NCBI GenBank assembly: GCA_046295975.1 | Contig: JBKBMG010000004.1 | Span: 85,987-149,986 of the forward strand | Direction: 5' to 3' | Length of the DNA stretch: 64,000 nucleotides | Source of the DNA: UBA2357 sp046295975 | GTDB taxonomy: Bacteria; Pseudomonadota; Gammaproteobacteria; Burkholderiales; Rhodocyclaceae | Shown here: piece by piece, positions 33,903-42,234 of the stretch | Layout of the letters: each line of letters opens with the position of its first letter | Numbering within the stretch: position 1 is the first letter of the stretch | Notes under the pieces: model-generated | The model's database searches: none | Seen by the model: only the letters and a program-made list of their open reading frames with translations | Told to the model about the DNA's origin: nothing | Position numbers and translations under genes: made by a program

Positions 33903-35510
33903 ATGACCGACCGTATTCCCTTCGACAGACATCGGCGAGGCTTTGCCCGCGCACTTGCGGCAGGTGCCGCGCTATTGCCGCTCGGCCTGGCCGGCCCCAT
34001 GTCGGCGTGGGCCGCCGGACCGGCACGTGGTCCGGAGGTGTTGCGCATCGTCGGTCCGTGGGAAATCGTGGGCCTGGATCCGTCGCGTGCCGGCTATCTT
34101 TTCTCGCGCATGGAGATCGTCGAAACCCTGTTCGAGGCCGATGACGACGGCGCCCCCCGGCCCGGGCTCGTCCGCGCATGGACAGTGAGCGAAGACGGCC
34201 GGAGCTGGACCCTGCAACTGCGCCCGGGCGCGCGCTTCCACGACGACACCGCGGTGACCGCCGATGCAGTGGTGCTGGCCCTGAACCACGCCCTGGCCAA
34301 GCCGGGTGTACTTGGTCTGGCGCCGGTCGAGCGCGTTGCCGCCGAAGACGGCGCGGTGGTCGTGCACTTGCGCGAGCCGTTCGCGCCGCTCGCGGCGGTG
34401 CTCGCTCACAGCAGTACGCAAATCCTGGCCCCGGCAAGCTACGCCGCGGACGGTACGGTGAGCCGCATCATCGGCAGTGGGCCTTACCGCATCACCGCGT
34501 TGCAGCCGCCGCAACGTTTCGAGGTGGAGCGCTTTGCCGGCTGGGACGGCACGCCCCCCGCGATTGCGCGGGTCAGCTATCTGGCCGTGGGCCGCAGCGA
34601 GACGCGCGCACTGATGGCCGAGAGCGGCGAGGCCGACCTGGTGTTCGGGCTGGACCCCGCGAGCTTTCAGCGGCTTGGCCGCAGTCGTTCGGTGTCGGTG
34701 GCGTCGGTACTGATTCCGCGCACGATTTATCTCAAGCTCAACGCGGGTCACCCCTGGCTGGGCGACCCGCGGGCACGCGAGGCGATCAGTCTGGCGCTGT
34801 CGCGCAACGGCATTGCGCGTGCAGTGCTGCGCGATCCCGAACTTGCGGCCGGCCAGTTGCTCCCGCCCACGCTGGCCGCCTGGCACGACCCGGTACTGGG
34901 GTCGCTGGAGGCGGACGTTTCGCGCGCACGCGCGCTGCTCGGGGAACTCGGCTGGCAGGCCGGTGCGGACGGCATGCTGCAACGTCCGGCGGAGGAGGGC
35001 GGGGCGCCGTTCGCGCTGCGTCTGCTGACCTTTCCCGACCGCCCCGAACTGCCGACGGTCGCGGCGGCGATACAAGACCAACTGCGCCAGATCGGCATTG
35101 CCGTCGCCGTGGCGGTAGGCAATTCCAGCGAGGTCCCTGCCGGACATCGCGACGGCACCCTGGAAATGGCGCTGGGTGCGCGCAACTACGCGCTGGTGCC
35201 CGATCCGCTGGTGACCTTGCTGCAGGATTTCGGCCCCGAAGGAGGCGACTGGGGGGCGATGGGCTGGTCCCATCCGGAATTCACGGACACCCTGAACGCG
35301 CTGGCGCGCGTGAGCGGCGCCGGCGACGACGAGCGGGGTGCGGCGACGCTGCGCAGACGGCTGACGAGCATCCTGCAGCGCGAACTGCCGCTCATCCCGG
35401 TCGCCTGGTACCGTTTGTCGGTCGCGGTGTCGCCGCGCCTGTCGGCGGTGAGCGTGGATCCGCTCGAGCGCAGCTATCGCGTCGGACAAATGGGATGGGC
35501 CGCGCCATGA
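33903..35510 (+). CDS. ABC transporter substrate-binding protein, peptide/nickel (SBP_bac_5) family
   Basis: A 535-aa periplasmic binding protein. The N-terminus has a Tat-type signal (R11-R12-G-F-A, then a hydrophobic stretch to about residue 38 ending SAWAA). The mature protein follows the family plan, including the marker region LEPRPG-like ADDDGAPRPGLVRAWTVSEDGRSWTLQLRPGARFHD. Export through Tat suggests folding or cofactor loading in the cytoplasm, or simply lineage habit. It heads a four-gene importer operon. Possible cargo: peptides, nickel/cobalt or an opine-type metallophore complex; context does not decide. Confidence 0.92.
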   Translation: MTDRIPFDRHRRGFARALAAGAALLPLGLAGPMSAWAAGPARGPEVLRIVGPWEIVGLDPSRAGYLFSRMEIVETLFEADDDGAPRPGLVRAWTVSEDGRSWTLQLRPGARFHDDTAVTADAVVLALNHALAKPGVLGLAPVERVAAEDGAVVVHLREPFAPLAAVLAHSSTQILAPASYAADGTVSRIIGSGPYRITALQPPQRFEVERFAGWDGTPPAIARVSYLAVGRSETRALMAESGEADLVFGLDPASFQRLGRSRSVSVASVLIPRTIYLKLNAGHPWLGDPRAREAISLALSRNGIARAVLRDPELAAGQLLPPTLAAWHDPVLGSLEADVSRARALLGELGWQAGADGMLQRPAEEGGAPFALRLLTFPDRPELPTVAAAIQDQLRQIGIAVAVAVGNSSEVPAGHRDGTLEMALGARNYALVPDPLVTLLQDFGPEGGDWGAMGWSHPEFTDTLNALARVSGAGDDERGAATLRRRLTSILQRELPLIPVAWYRLSVAVSPRLSAVSVDPLERSYRVGQMGWAAP

Positions 35511-35556
35511 GCGTCTGCCGTCCGAAAGCAAGGTGGCCGTTTCCGGAGCACGGGCA

Positions 35557-36555
35557 ATGAGCGCCGCGAAGATGTCCGAGTCGGTCGCATCGGCGACCCA
35601 CCAAGGCCTGCATCCGCTTGTTGGGATGGCCGGCCGACGTGGACTTCAGGCGGTGTTGGTGGCCCTGCTGGTCGGTACGCTGAGTTTCTTCATGATGCGT
35701 ATGCTGCCGGGCGACCTGGCCTACCGGATAGCCGCCGGTCGCTATGGCTACGACTTGGTGAGCACGCTCGCGGCCGATGCGGTGCGGGCCGAACTGGGGC
35801 TGGATCTGCCGTGGTATCGGGCGCTCCTCACATGGCTGGGAGACCTGCTGCGCCTGGACCTGGGCGTGTCGCTGGTGACCGGTCAGCGCGTCGCACACGA
35901 GATCGCCCACCAACTCGGCCATACCTTGGTGCTGGCCTTTACTGCCATGGGGTTTGCGCTGGTGCTTGGCCCGACCCTGGGGGTGCTGGCGGGGCTGCGC
36001 CCGGGGGGCGTGCTCGACCGGGTCACCCTTGTCGCCGCAGTGATTTTCAAGACGCTACCGCCGTTTCTGCTTGGTCTGCTACTGATCGTCGGGCTTTCCG
36101 TGCATCTGGGTTACCTGCCCGCGGCAGGGCATGGCCATGCGACCAATCTGGTGCTGCCGGCGCTTACACTGGGGCTGGGACTGGCCGCCACCTCTTGCCG
36201 GGTGGCGCGCGATGCGATGCGTGGCGCGGCCGAATCGGCCTGGTTCGCCTTCGGTCGCACCAAGGGCTTGAACGATCGGCAGGTGGTGCTGCGCCACGGC
36301 TTGCGCAACGCGGCCGTGCCGGTGGTGGCCTACCTGGGCGTGCAACTGGTGTTCGTGATCGAAGGCGTGGTCATTCTCGAAACCCTGTTCGCTTGGCCGG
36401 GCATCGGACACGCGCTGGTGCATGCGATTTTCTGGCGCGACATCCCGATGATCCAAGGTACGGTGATCACGCTTGCGTTGTTGTTCGTGCTGCTCAACGC
36501 GTTGGTCGATCTCGCGTGTTTCGCACTCGATCCGCGTCGTCGCACGAGTGCGTGA
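35557..36555 (+). CDS. ABC transporter permease, DppB/NikB type
   Basis: A 332-aa inner-membrane permease with six hydrophobic helices. It carries the ABC EAA loop around GRTKGLNDRQVVLRHGLRNA and the family N-terminal pattern LVGTLSFFMMRMLPGD. GGAG at 35,545-35,548 supports ATG 35,557. It pairs with the downstream DppC-type permease to form the translocation pore. Confidence 0.92.
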   Translation: MSAAKMSESVASATHQGLHPLVGMAGRRGLQAVLVALLVGTLSFFMMRMLPGDLAYRIAAGRYGYDLVSTLAADAVRAELGLDLPWYRALLTWLGDLLRLDLGVSLVTGQRVAHEIAHQLGHTLVLAFTAMGFALVLGPTLGVLAGLRPGGVLDRVTLVAAVIFKTLPPFLLGLLLIVGLSVHLGYLPAAGHGHATNLVLPALTLGLGLAATSCRVARDAMRGAAESAWFAFGRTKGLNDRQVVLRHGLRNAAVPVVAYLGVQLVFVIEGVVILETLFAWPGIGHALVHAIFWRDIPMIQGTVITLALLFVLLNALVDLACFALDPRRRTSA

Positions 36556-36615
36556 GATTCCCCGGATACCGTTCGCCGCTCTTCACCCTGTGCTCACACG
36601 CTCCCAAATTTCCCG

Positions 36616-37545
36616 ATGACGTCTTCCCATCCGTCTTCCGCCCGCTCGTCCGGTGTCGCGCTGTCGCTTGTTTCGCCCGCCGGGCGTGATCCCGCAACAT
36701 CCGATCCGTCGTCAACAGCGCGCGATGTGGTGCTCGACGTGGCAGCGGCGACTGCGCCACGTCGTTCGCGTCTGCGCCTCACGGGGGCGTTGCTGCTTGG
36801 CGCCGTCGTGCTGTTCGCCCTGCTCGGTCCTTGGTTGGTGGCGTACGATCCAGCCGCCCAGGACCTGGACCGCTTTCTCGAACCGCCTGGTGCGATACAT
36901 CTGCTGGGTGCAGACCATCTCGGCCGCAGCATGCTGGCGCGACTCGCCCACGCCGCTCAGTTGTCACTGGCATTGGCGGTGCTGAGCGTGTTGAGCGCGG
37001 CGCTCCCTGGCGTTGCCCTGGGCATGCTCGCCGCGTGGCGTGGAGGCTGGACCGAGCGCCTGTGCGGCGTGCTGACCGATTCGGTGCTCGCGTTGCCGGG
37101 CCTGCTGTTGGTGCTGCTGCTCGCGGCGTTTGCGCCTGGCGCGTTCTGGCCGCTCTACGTCGGTCTGTCACTGACCTTCTGGGTGGAGTACTTCCGGGTG
37201 GTGCGGGCGAGCACCCGCAGCCTGTTGGCCAGCCCCCAGGTGGAAGCTTCGCGCTTGCTGGGCTTCGGTCCGCTCTACATCGTACGCCGCCACCTGTGGC
37301 CCGAGATCGCACCGCTGGTGGCGACGCTGATGAGCTTTGGTGCGGCGTCGGCGGTACTGGCCATGGCCGCGCTTGGCTTCGTCGGCGTGGGCATTCGTCC
37401 GCCCACGCCCGAGCTTGGGGTGATGATGACCGAGTTGCTGCCCTACTATCAGGAAGCGCCCTGGCTGATCGCGTCACCGGTGGTGTTACTGGCAGTCACC
37501 GTGCTTGGACTTGCGCTGGTGACGGGAACGGAGGCACGGCGATGA
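36616..37545 (+). CDS. ABC transporter permease, DppC/NikC type
   Basis: A 309-aa inner-membrane permease. A polar 50-residue N-terminal tail precedes the first helix (about 55-73). The middle has GADHLGRSMLARL, typical of DppC, and an EAA loop at EASRLLGFGPLYIVRRHLWPE. The first ribosome site is weak, and a later in-frame start would shorten the Ser-rich tail. The next gene starts 4 nt inside its end. Confidence 0.9.
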   Translation: MTSSHPSSARSSGVALSLVSPAGRDPATSDPSSTARDVVLDVAAATAPRRSRLRLTGALLLGAVVLFALLGPWLVAYDPAAQDLDRFLEPPGAIHLLGADHLGRSMLARLAHAAQLSLALAVLSVLSAALPGVALGMLAAWRGGWTERLCGVLTDSVLALPGLLLVLLLAAFAPGAFWPLYVGLSLTFWVEYFRVVRASTRSLLASPQVEASRLLGFGPLYIVRRHLWPEIAPLVATLMSFGAASAVLAMAALGFVGVGIRPPTPELGVMMTELLPYYQEAPWLIASPVVLLAVTVLGLALVTGTEARR

Positions 37546-38936
37546 GCAGGGTGCTTTCGGCCGAGGGCTTGTGCGTGCGCGCCGGCACGACAGACTTGAT
37601 CCATGACGTAAGCTTCGACCTGCGTGCGGGCGAACCGCTGACCCTGCTGGGCGAAAGCGGTGCGGGCAAATCCCTGTTGGTGCAGGCGGTCATGGGCAAC
37701 CTGCCGCAAGGTCTGACGGCGAGCGGACAGGTGGCGGTGGGCGAGCATCGTAGCGACGCCGGCGACCCACGTGCACGCCGGCCGCTGTGGGGGCGCGCGC
37801 TGGGTTTGTTGCCGCAGGAACCCTGGCTGGCACTCGATCCCACCATGCGGGTGATCGATCAGATCGCCGAAAGTCATCGCTTCGTGCGCGGCTTGCCCGG
37901 TATGCGCGAGGCGAGGCTGCGCGCCACGAGCGATCTCGAATCCGTCGGGCTGGCGGACGCCGGGCGCAAGTATCCACACCATTTGTCGGGTGGCATGGCG
38001 CAGCGCGTGGCCTTTGCCGCGGTGTATGCAGCCGGGGCGCCGGTGTTGATCGTGGACGAACCCACCAAGGGACTGGACGCACGGCTGCGCGACGACATCA
38101 TCGCCTTGCTGCGCCGCTTCCTTGAAGAAGGCGGGGCCTTGCTCACCATCACCCATGACGTTGCGGTGGCGCGCGCGCTGGGCGGCCGGGTGGCGGTCAT
38201 GCAGGGCGGGGCAATGGTGGAGGCCGGGGAGGCCCACGCCGTGCTGACATCGCCTGCCCATGCCTACACCCGCGCGCTGCTCGAGGCAGAACCGTCGCGC
38301 TGGCCGGACCGGCCGGCGGCCGATATCGGTGAAACATTGCTGGACGGCAGGGGACTGGGCAAACGCTTCGGCGAGCGCCGGTTGTTTTCCGGGCTGGATG
38401 TGACGGTCCGGGCGGGCGGGCGCATGGCGTTGCAGGGGGCGAGCGGCGCGGGCAAGACCACGCTGGGCAATCTGTTGCTCGGGTTGTTGTCGCCAGACGA
38501 AGGTCGCGTCACGCGCAAACCGGGGCTTGCGTCCATCCGTCTGCAGAAACTCTACCAGGACCCGGCAGCGGCCTTTGCGCCCCGCATCACGCTGCGCCAG
38601 TCGCTGCAGGACGTGCTGACCTTGCATCGCCTGCCGTGGTCGCGGCTCGAAAGCCTGCTTCAGGCGCTGCGCCTTTCACCCGCACTGCTGGCGCGTCTGC
38701 CGTCGGCCGTGTCGGGCGGTGAGCTGCAGCGCATCGCCTTGGCGCGGGTGCTGTTAATCGCGCCGGCGGTGATCTTTGCCGACGAGCCGACCTCGCGCCT
38801 GGACCCGATCACCCAGCGCCAGACAATGGACTTGCTGGTGGATAGTGCGGCGGAGCGGGGCAGCGCGCTGGTGCTGGTGACCCACGACCCCGATCTTGCC
38901 GCCAAGGTTGCCGACACGACCGTCGCCGTTGGGTAA
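37542..38936 (+). CDS. ABC transporter ATPase with two fused nucleotide-binding domains
   Basis: A 464-aa cytoplasmic protein with two complete ABC ATPase domains, equal to DppD and DppF joined. Domain 1 (about 1-250) has Walker A GESGAGKS (37-44), signature LSGGMAQRV and Walker B VLIVDEPTKGLD. Domain 2 (about 265-464) has GASGAGKT, signature VSGGELQRI and VIFADEPTSRLD. The oligopeptide-type C-terminal extension is short or absent in the second half. It begins within the end of the preceding permease gene (ATGA overlap) and completes the importer. Confidence 0.93.
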   Translation: MSRVLSAEGLCVRAGTTDLIHDVSFDLRAGEPLTLLGESGAGKSLLVQAVMGNLPQGLTASGQVAVGEHRSDAGDPRARRPLWGRALGLLPQEPWLALDPTMRVIDQIAESHRFVRGLPGMREARLRATSDLESVGLADAGRKYPHHLSGGMAQRVAFAAVYAAGAPVLIVDEPTKGLDARLRDDIIALLRRFLEEGGALLTITHDVAVARALGGRVAVMQGGAMVEAGEAHAVLTSPAHAYTRALLEAEPSRWPDRPAADIGETLLDGRGLGKRFGERRLFSGLDVTVRAGGRMALQGASGAGKTTLGNLLLGLLSPDEGRVTRKPGLASIRLQKLYQDPAAAFAPRITLRQSLQDVLTLHRLPWSRLESLLQALRLSPALLARLPSAVSGGELQRIALARVLLIAPAVIFADEPTSRLDPITQRQTMDLLVDSAAERGSALVLVTHDPDLAAKVADTTVAVG

Positions 38937-38949
38937 ACCCGACCGCCTC

Positions 38950-39744
38950 CTAGCCGCTGGTCTGCAGTGCCCGGCGGTCGCGTTCCACCTTGAAGATGTA
39001 GCGCTGGATGTTGGCGGCGAGCTTGCTGGGCAGGTCCACAAACTCGCAGCCGAAGCGCAGGTTGCGAACCCCGGCACGCGTCTCGACGTGGAACTGGTTG
39101 CGAACCTTCAGTTTGACCGGCGCCGGCTCGAACTCGGGTAGCGCCAGCACGCATTGCTCCAGCAACATGCCGGCGGACACCTCGATCTCGCCCGGCGAGG
39201 CGACCAGCGCCAGCCCGCCGTTGCTGATGTCCAGGGCGCGGAACTCCTGGGTCTTTACCGTGCCGTCCGGTTGCGGACGCGAAATGCGGCACAACACCGG
39301 ATGGCTCACCGGTACCGGCAGGCGATAGCACTCGCGCCGCTGCAGGCGCAGGACCGCCTCGGGCATGGTGCATTTCAAGGCTTCCATTCCATCGTAAGGA
39401 AACGCGCCGGGGTGGGCGACGGTGAACTGCACCCGTATGCCTTCCAGCCGCGTGACGCAGGTCAGGCGGTCGGCGCCCAGGCTGCGCTCCTTCAACGCCT
39501 GATCGGGGCTGGCGTCGAGGATGAGTTCGTCCTCGCCCGGGGTGACCGCCAGCACCGCGCTGACGAACGATACGCTGGGATTGACGTACACGCTCAGCAG
39601 CGCGCGTTTGTTTTCCAGATTGCGGATCAGTTGCAGGATGGAACGCTTGTCGCGGACGACGTAATTCGGAAATTTCTCGATATCGAGAATCTCGTGGCGG
39701 ATGTCCTCATCGGGCGCCTGAGGCGCCTGGGTGTCCTGTGTCAT
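38950..39744 (-). CDS. YcgR-like flagellar brake protein with PilZ domain
   Basis: A 264-aa protein with an N-terminal YcgR domain (about 20-125) and a C-terminal PilZ domain (about 130-255). The c-di-GMP-binding motifs are present: R137-xxx-R141 in QRRECYR and D172-x-S174-xx-G177 in LDISNGGLAL. Such proteins bind c-di-GMP and slow the flagellar motor. It is the last gene of the minus-strand flagellar cluster and converges on the ABC ATPase gene with a 13-bp gap. Confidence 0.9.
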   Translation of the reverse strand: MTQDTQAPQAPDEDIRHEILDIEKFPNYVVRDKRSILQLIRNLENKRALLSVYVNPSVSFVSAVLAVTPGEDELILDASPDQALKERSLGADRLTCVTRLEGIRVQFTVAHPGAFPYDGMEALKCTMPEAVLRLQRRECYRLPVPVSHPVLCRISRPQPDGTVKTQEFRALDISNGGLALVASPGEIEVSAGMLLEQCVLALPEFEPAPVKLKVRNQFHVETRAGVRNLRFGCEFVDLPSKLAANIQRYIFKVERDRRALQTSG

Positions 39745-39821
39745 GCTGTTCGTTGTCCGGTTCGAAGAAGAGGCGGTCGATGCCGGCCGCCCTTGGCCGC
39801 TTGCCTGCCCCGCGCCTTATA

Positions 39822-40166
39822 TCATGGTTGGCCGGCAGGCGGGTGTGCAGCACTTCCGGTTTCCGGCAATTCACGTTGCTCCACCTTGTACAGCCAGGCC
39901 AGCAGTTCGGCGATCGCCACATAGAGCTGGGGCGGGATCCGTTCGTCGAGATCGACCTGCATCAGCAGTCCGAGCAGCTCCGGCGACTCGTGCACATACA
40001 CTCCGGCTTCCCGGGCGCGTTCGATGATTTCGTGCGCGATCAGCCCCTTGCCCTTGGCGACGACCCGTGGGGCGGCTTCGCCCGGCGTATAGGCGAGGGC
40101 CACGGCTTGCTCGCGCAAGCCCTCGTCGGTGTCGTCGCGAGCGTCGAGGTGGTCACTCGGCGGCAT
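39822..40166 (-). CDS. FlhB C-terminal-domain homologue (FhlB/FlhX-like)
   Basis: A 114-aa protein equivalent to the cytoplasmic C-terminal domain of FlhB, without its membrane part. The start region VALAYTPGEAAPRVVAKGKGLIAHEIIERAREAGVYVHESP follows the FlhB substrate-specificity switch domain, but the autocleavage motif NPTH is absent; the corresponding place reads YTPGEAAP. Start 40,166 is preferred over 40,184 because GGAG lies 7 nt upstream. It overlaps the end of the fliK-like gene by 14 bp, fitting a role in export switching together with FliK. Confidence 0.88.
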   Translation of the reverse strand: MPPSDHLDARDDTDEGLREQAVALAYTPGEAAPRVVAKGKGLIAHEIIERAREAGVYVHESPELLGLLMQVDLDERIPPQLYVAIAELLAWLYKVEQRELPETGSAAHPPAGQP

Positions 40167-41391
40167 GGCGGCGCTCCGCGACAAAGCCGGTCAGGGGCAG
40201 GTCGGCCGCCTGCAGTGCGGCGTCCAGCGCCGGTCGGGCGTCGATCAGGGCTTGAACCGAGGCGTCGTCGTCCGCGAGCAAACGCAGGGCGATGCCGGCC
40301 GGCGTGAGATGCAGGCGCGCCTCGACGCCGCCCAGGCGGGGCAGGCTTACGCGCAAGGTGGTGTGCCAGCCGTCTGCAGCTTCGTCGCCTTCGCCGTGAT
40401 CACGTTCAGGGTCGTCGATTTCCCATTCGAATCGCTGGCCGGGCCAGGCCTGTCCATGCACGATGTATTGTTGCGTGGCCATGGCGTCGAGCTGCTGGTG
40501 CACCACCGGCAGGAGCCGTTCGGGTAGCGTGGGCGCCCGGCCGGAAGCCTGCTGGGCTTCGGCGGCGCGCGCCGCCTCGCCGTCGGCAAGGCGCAGCGCC
40601 TGGGTGCCGCGGCCAGCCGCTTCGGCGGAGGCTTGACCGGGGACACCACGCTGCTGCGCGTCTGCGCCGCCCTCGCGCGTCGTCGCGCCGGGCACGGTCA
40701 CGCCCAGCAACAGACCGGCGAGCGTACCTGAGAGTCCGCTTGTCGTACCGCCCGCGCCAGCCGCCGCCGCGCCGGGTTGCAACAGCGGACTCAACTGGCC
40801 CTGGGGCTCGCGCAACAGGCCGGCGGTGTCGTAGCGGCCCGCCAGCCAACGCTGTTGATGCGCCTCGTAGAACAAGCCGCTTTGACTGAGTGCTTCGCGC
40901 AGTGCCGGCGCAAGTGTCTGCGCCGCCTGGCTGCCGGTCGGAGCACTCGACAGCAGGGGCTTGCCGGCGGCCAGTTGCGTGGCCGCCGCGGCCGGCTGTC
41001 CGGTGAGGAGAAAGCTGATCAAGCGACCGGTCGGGCTGAGGTTGGGGCGGCTTGCATCCGCCGCCGCAGTACCTGTAGCGCTGGTGTTGTCCGCCAGAGA
41101 CGCGAATACCGCCCGCGAGGTGTTCTTGGTGACGACGAGTTCCAGCGTGTCGCCCGCCTTGGCGGCATGGTTGAGCGCCAGGGTGTAGCTGCGCCCGCCG
41201 ACAATGGCCTGGAAGGTACCATCGGGCAGGGGGCGCTGAAGCGTCGCGGTGAATTGCTGCCCCGGCAGCAACTGCGGCAGGCGGGCCTGGATCTCGCGGA
41301 CCTTTGCCGTACCCTGTACGGGGGGCTCGCTGTCGAAGAAACTCGCCTCGGTAAGCATTCTCAGGCGGGCGGCGAGATCGGAGGGAATCAT
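40153..41391 (-). CDS. fliK: FliK-like flagellar hook-length control protein
   Basis: A 412-aa protein with a long Ala/Gly/Gln-rich low-complexity middle and a conserved C-terminal Flg_hook domain (about residues 300-400), including WHTTLRVSLPRLGGVEARLHLTPAGIALRLLADD. FliK measures hook length and, by its C-terminus, switches the FlhB export gate to filament-type substrates. The adjacent FlhB-C homologue supports the role. Other flagellar loci may carry a second fliK; this one sits with filament-cap genes and may be a paralogue. Confidence 0.75.
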   Translation of the reverse strand: MIPSDLAARLRMLTEASFFDSEPPVQGTAKVREIQARLPQLLPGQQFTATLQRPLPDGTFQAIVGGRSYTLALNHAAKAGDTLELVVTKNTSRAVFASLADNTSATGTAAADASRPNLSPTGRLISFLLTGQPAAAATQLAAGKPLLSSAPTGSQAAQTLAPALREALSQSGLFYEAHQQRWLAGRYDTAGLLREPQGQLSPLLQPGAAAAGAGGTTSGLSGTLAGLLLGVTVPGATTREGGADAQQRGVPGQASAEAAGRGTQALRLADGEAARAAEAQQASGRAPTLPERLLPVVHQQLDAMATQQYIVHGQAWPGQRFEWEIDDPERDHGEGDEAADGWHTTLRVSLPRLGGVEARLHLTPAGIALRLLADDDASVQALIDARPALDAALQAADLPLTGFVAERRHAAE

Positions 41392-41429
41392 GGCGGGACT
41401 CGGGGCTGCCGTTCAGGGCATGGGCGCGC

Positions 41430-41780
41430 TCAGGGACCCGATGAGGGGCCCATCGCGCCGTAGGCATTGCGTACGGCACGGTCGCGGGCGCCGTCGGAGA
41501 GCAGCTTGCGCGCACTGTCCATCCACGGTTCGACGTGCTGCCGCACCGTTTCGACATCTGCAAGGACTTGGGTGATCTGCTTGGCCTTGAGCGCCTGCGC
41601 GGCCGCGTCCAGCTCTTCCGCCTGGGCTCCGCCTGGCTCAAGGCGGGCCAGCGCGTGGCGCTGCTGGGCAAAGCGGCGCTCGAGTTCGACCAGCGTGTCC
41701 CAGTCGTTGGCGATCGCCGCGTTCACCATTTCGCGCGACAGGCAGACCATTTCGTCGACCAGTTTGAGCGACGCACTCAT
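41430..41780 (-). CDS. fliT: FliT-like flagellar chaperone
   Basis: A 116-aa mostly helical protein lying directly after fliS, in the usual FliT position. The segment MVNAAIANDWDTLVELERRF matches the FliT N-terminal helix pattern. FliT binds the filament-cap protein FliD before export. The call rests on position and this helix; sequence identity among FliT proteins is low. Start 41,780 gives a typical length. Confidence 0.78.
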   Translation of the reverse strand: MSASLKLVDEMVCLSREMVNAAIANDWDTLVELERRFAQQRHALARLEPGGAQAEELDAAAQALKAKQITQVLADVETVRQHVEPWMDSARKLLSDGARDRAVRNAYGAMGPSSGP

Positions 41781-41790
41781 GCCGATGGCC

Positions 41791-42207
41791 TCATTCGGGC
41801 GCCGCGCCGGTGCGCACCTGCGGTCCGATCGCCTCCCAGCTTTCACGCAGACCGCCCAGCAGTTCGGCCACCTCGTCGAGGGCGGCGGTGTTGTCGTGGA
41901 TGTTGGCGTAGAGCAGGCGGTCGATCATGTAGTCGTACAGCGAGGACAGTCTCGCAGAGAGTTCGCCGCCGGCTTCGTGGTCGAGACTGGCGTCGAGCCC
42001 GGAGGCGATGATCTCGATGGCCTTCGAGATCGCCTTGCCCTTGTTTGGGACGTTCTTGGAACTGATCGCCTGCTTGGAGGCGGCGATGGCCATCAGGGCG
42101 CCGTCATAGAGCATCAGGATCAGTTTATGGGGATCGGCAGTGCTGACGCCGGTTTCGACACCGACCCTGGCGTAGGCTGAAGCACGGTTGGCTGTTGCGC
42201 CGAACAT
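41791..42207 (-). CDS. fliS: Flagellin export chaperone FliS
   Basis: A 138-aa four-helix protein. The N-terminus (YARVGVETGVSTADPHKLILMLYDGAL) and the middle segment LSSLYDYMIDRLLYANIHDN are typical of FliS. It binds the flagellin C-terminus to stop premature polymerisation. It is encoded between fliD and fliT, with a 27-bp gap to fliD. Confidence 0.95.
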   Translation of the reverse strand: MFGATANRASAYARVGVETGVSTADPHKLILMLYDGALMAIAASKQAISSKNVPNKGKAISKAIEIIASGLDASLDHEAGGELSARLSSLYDYMIDRLLYANIHDNTAALDEVAELLGGLRESWEAIGPQVRTGAAPE

Positions 42208-42234
42208 CTTAGTACTCCTGATCTGACTCTGGGA

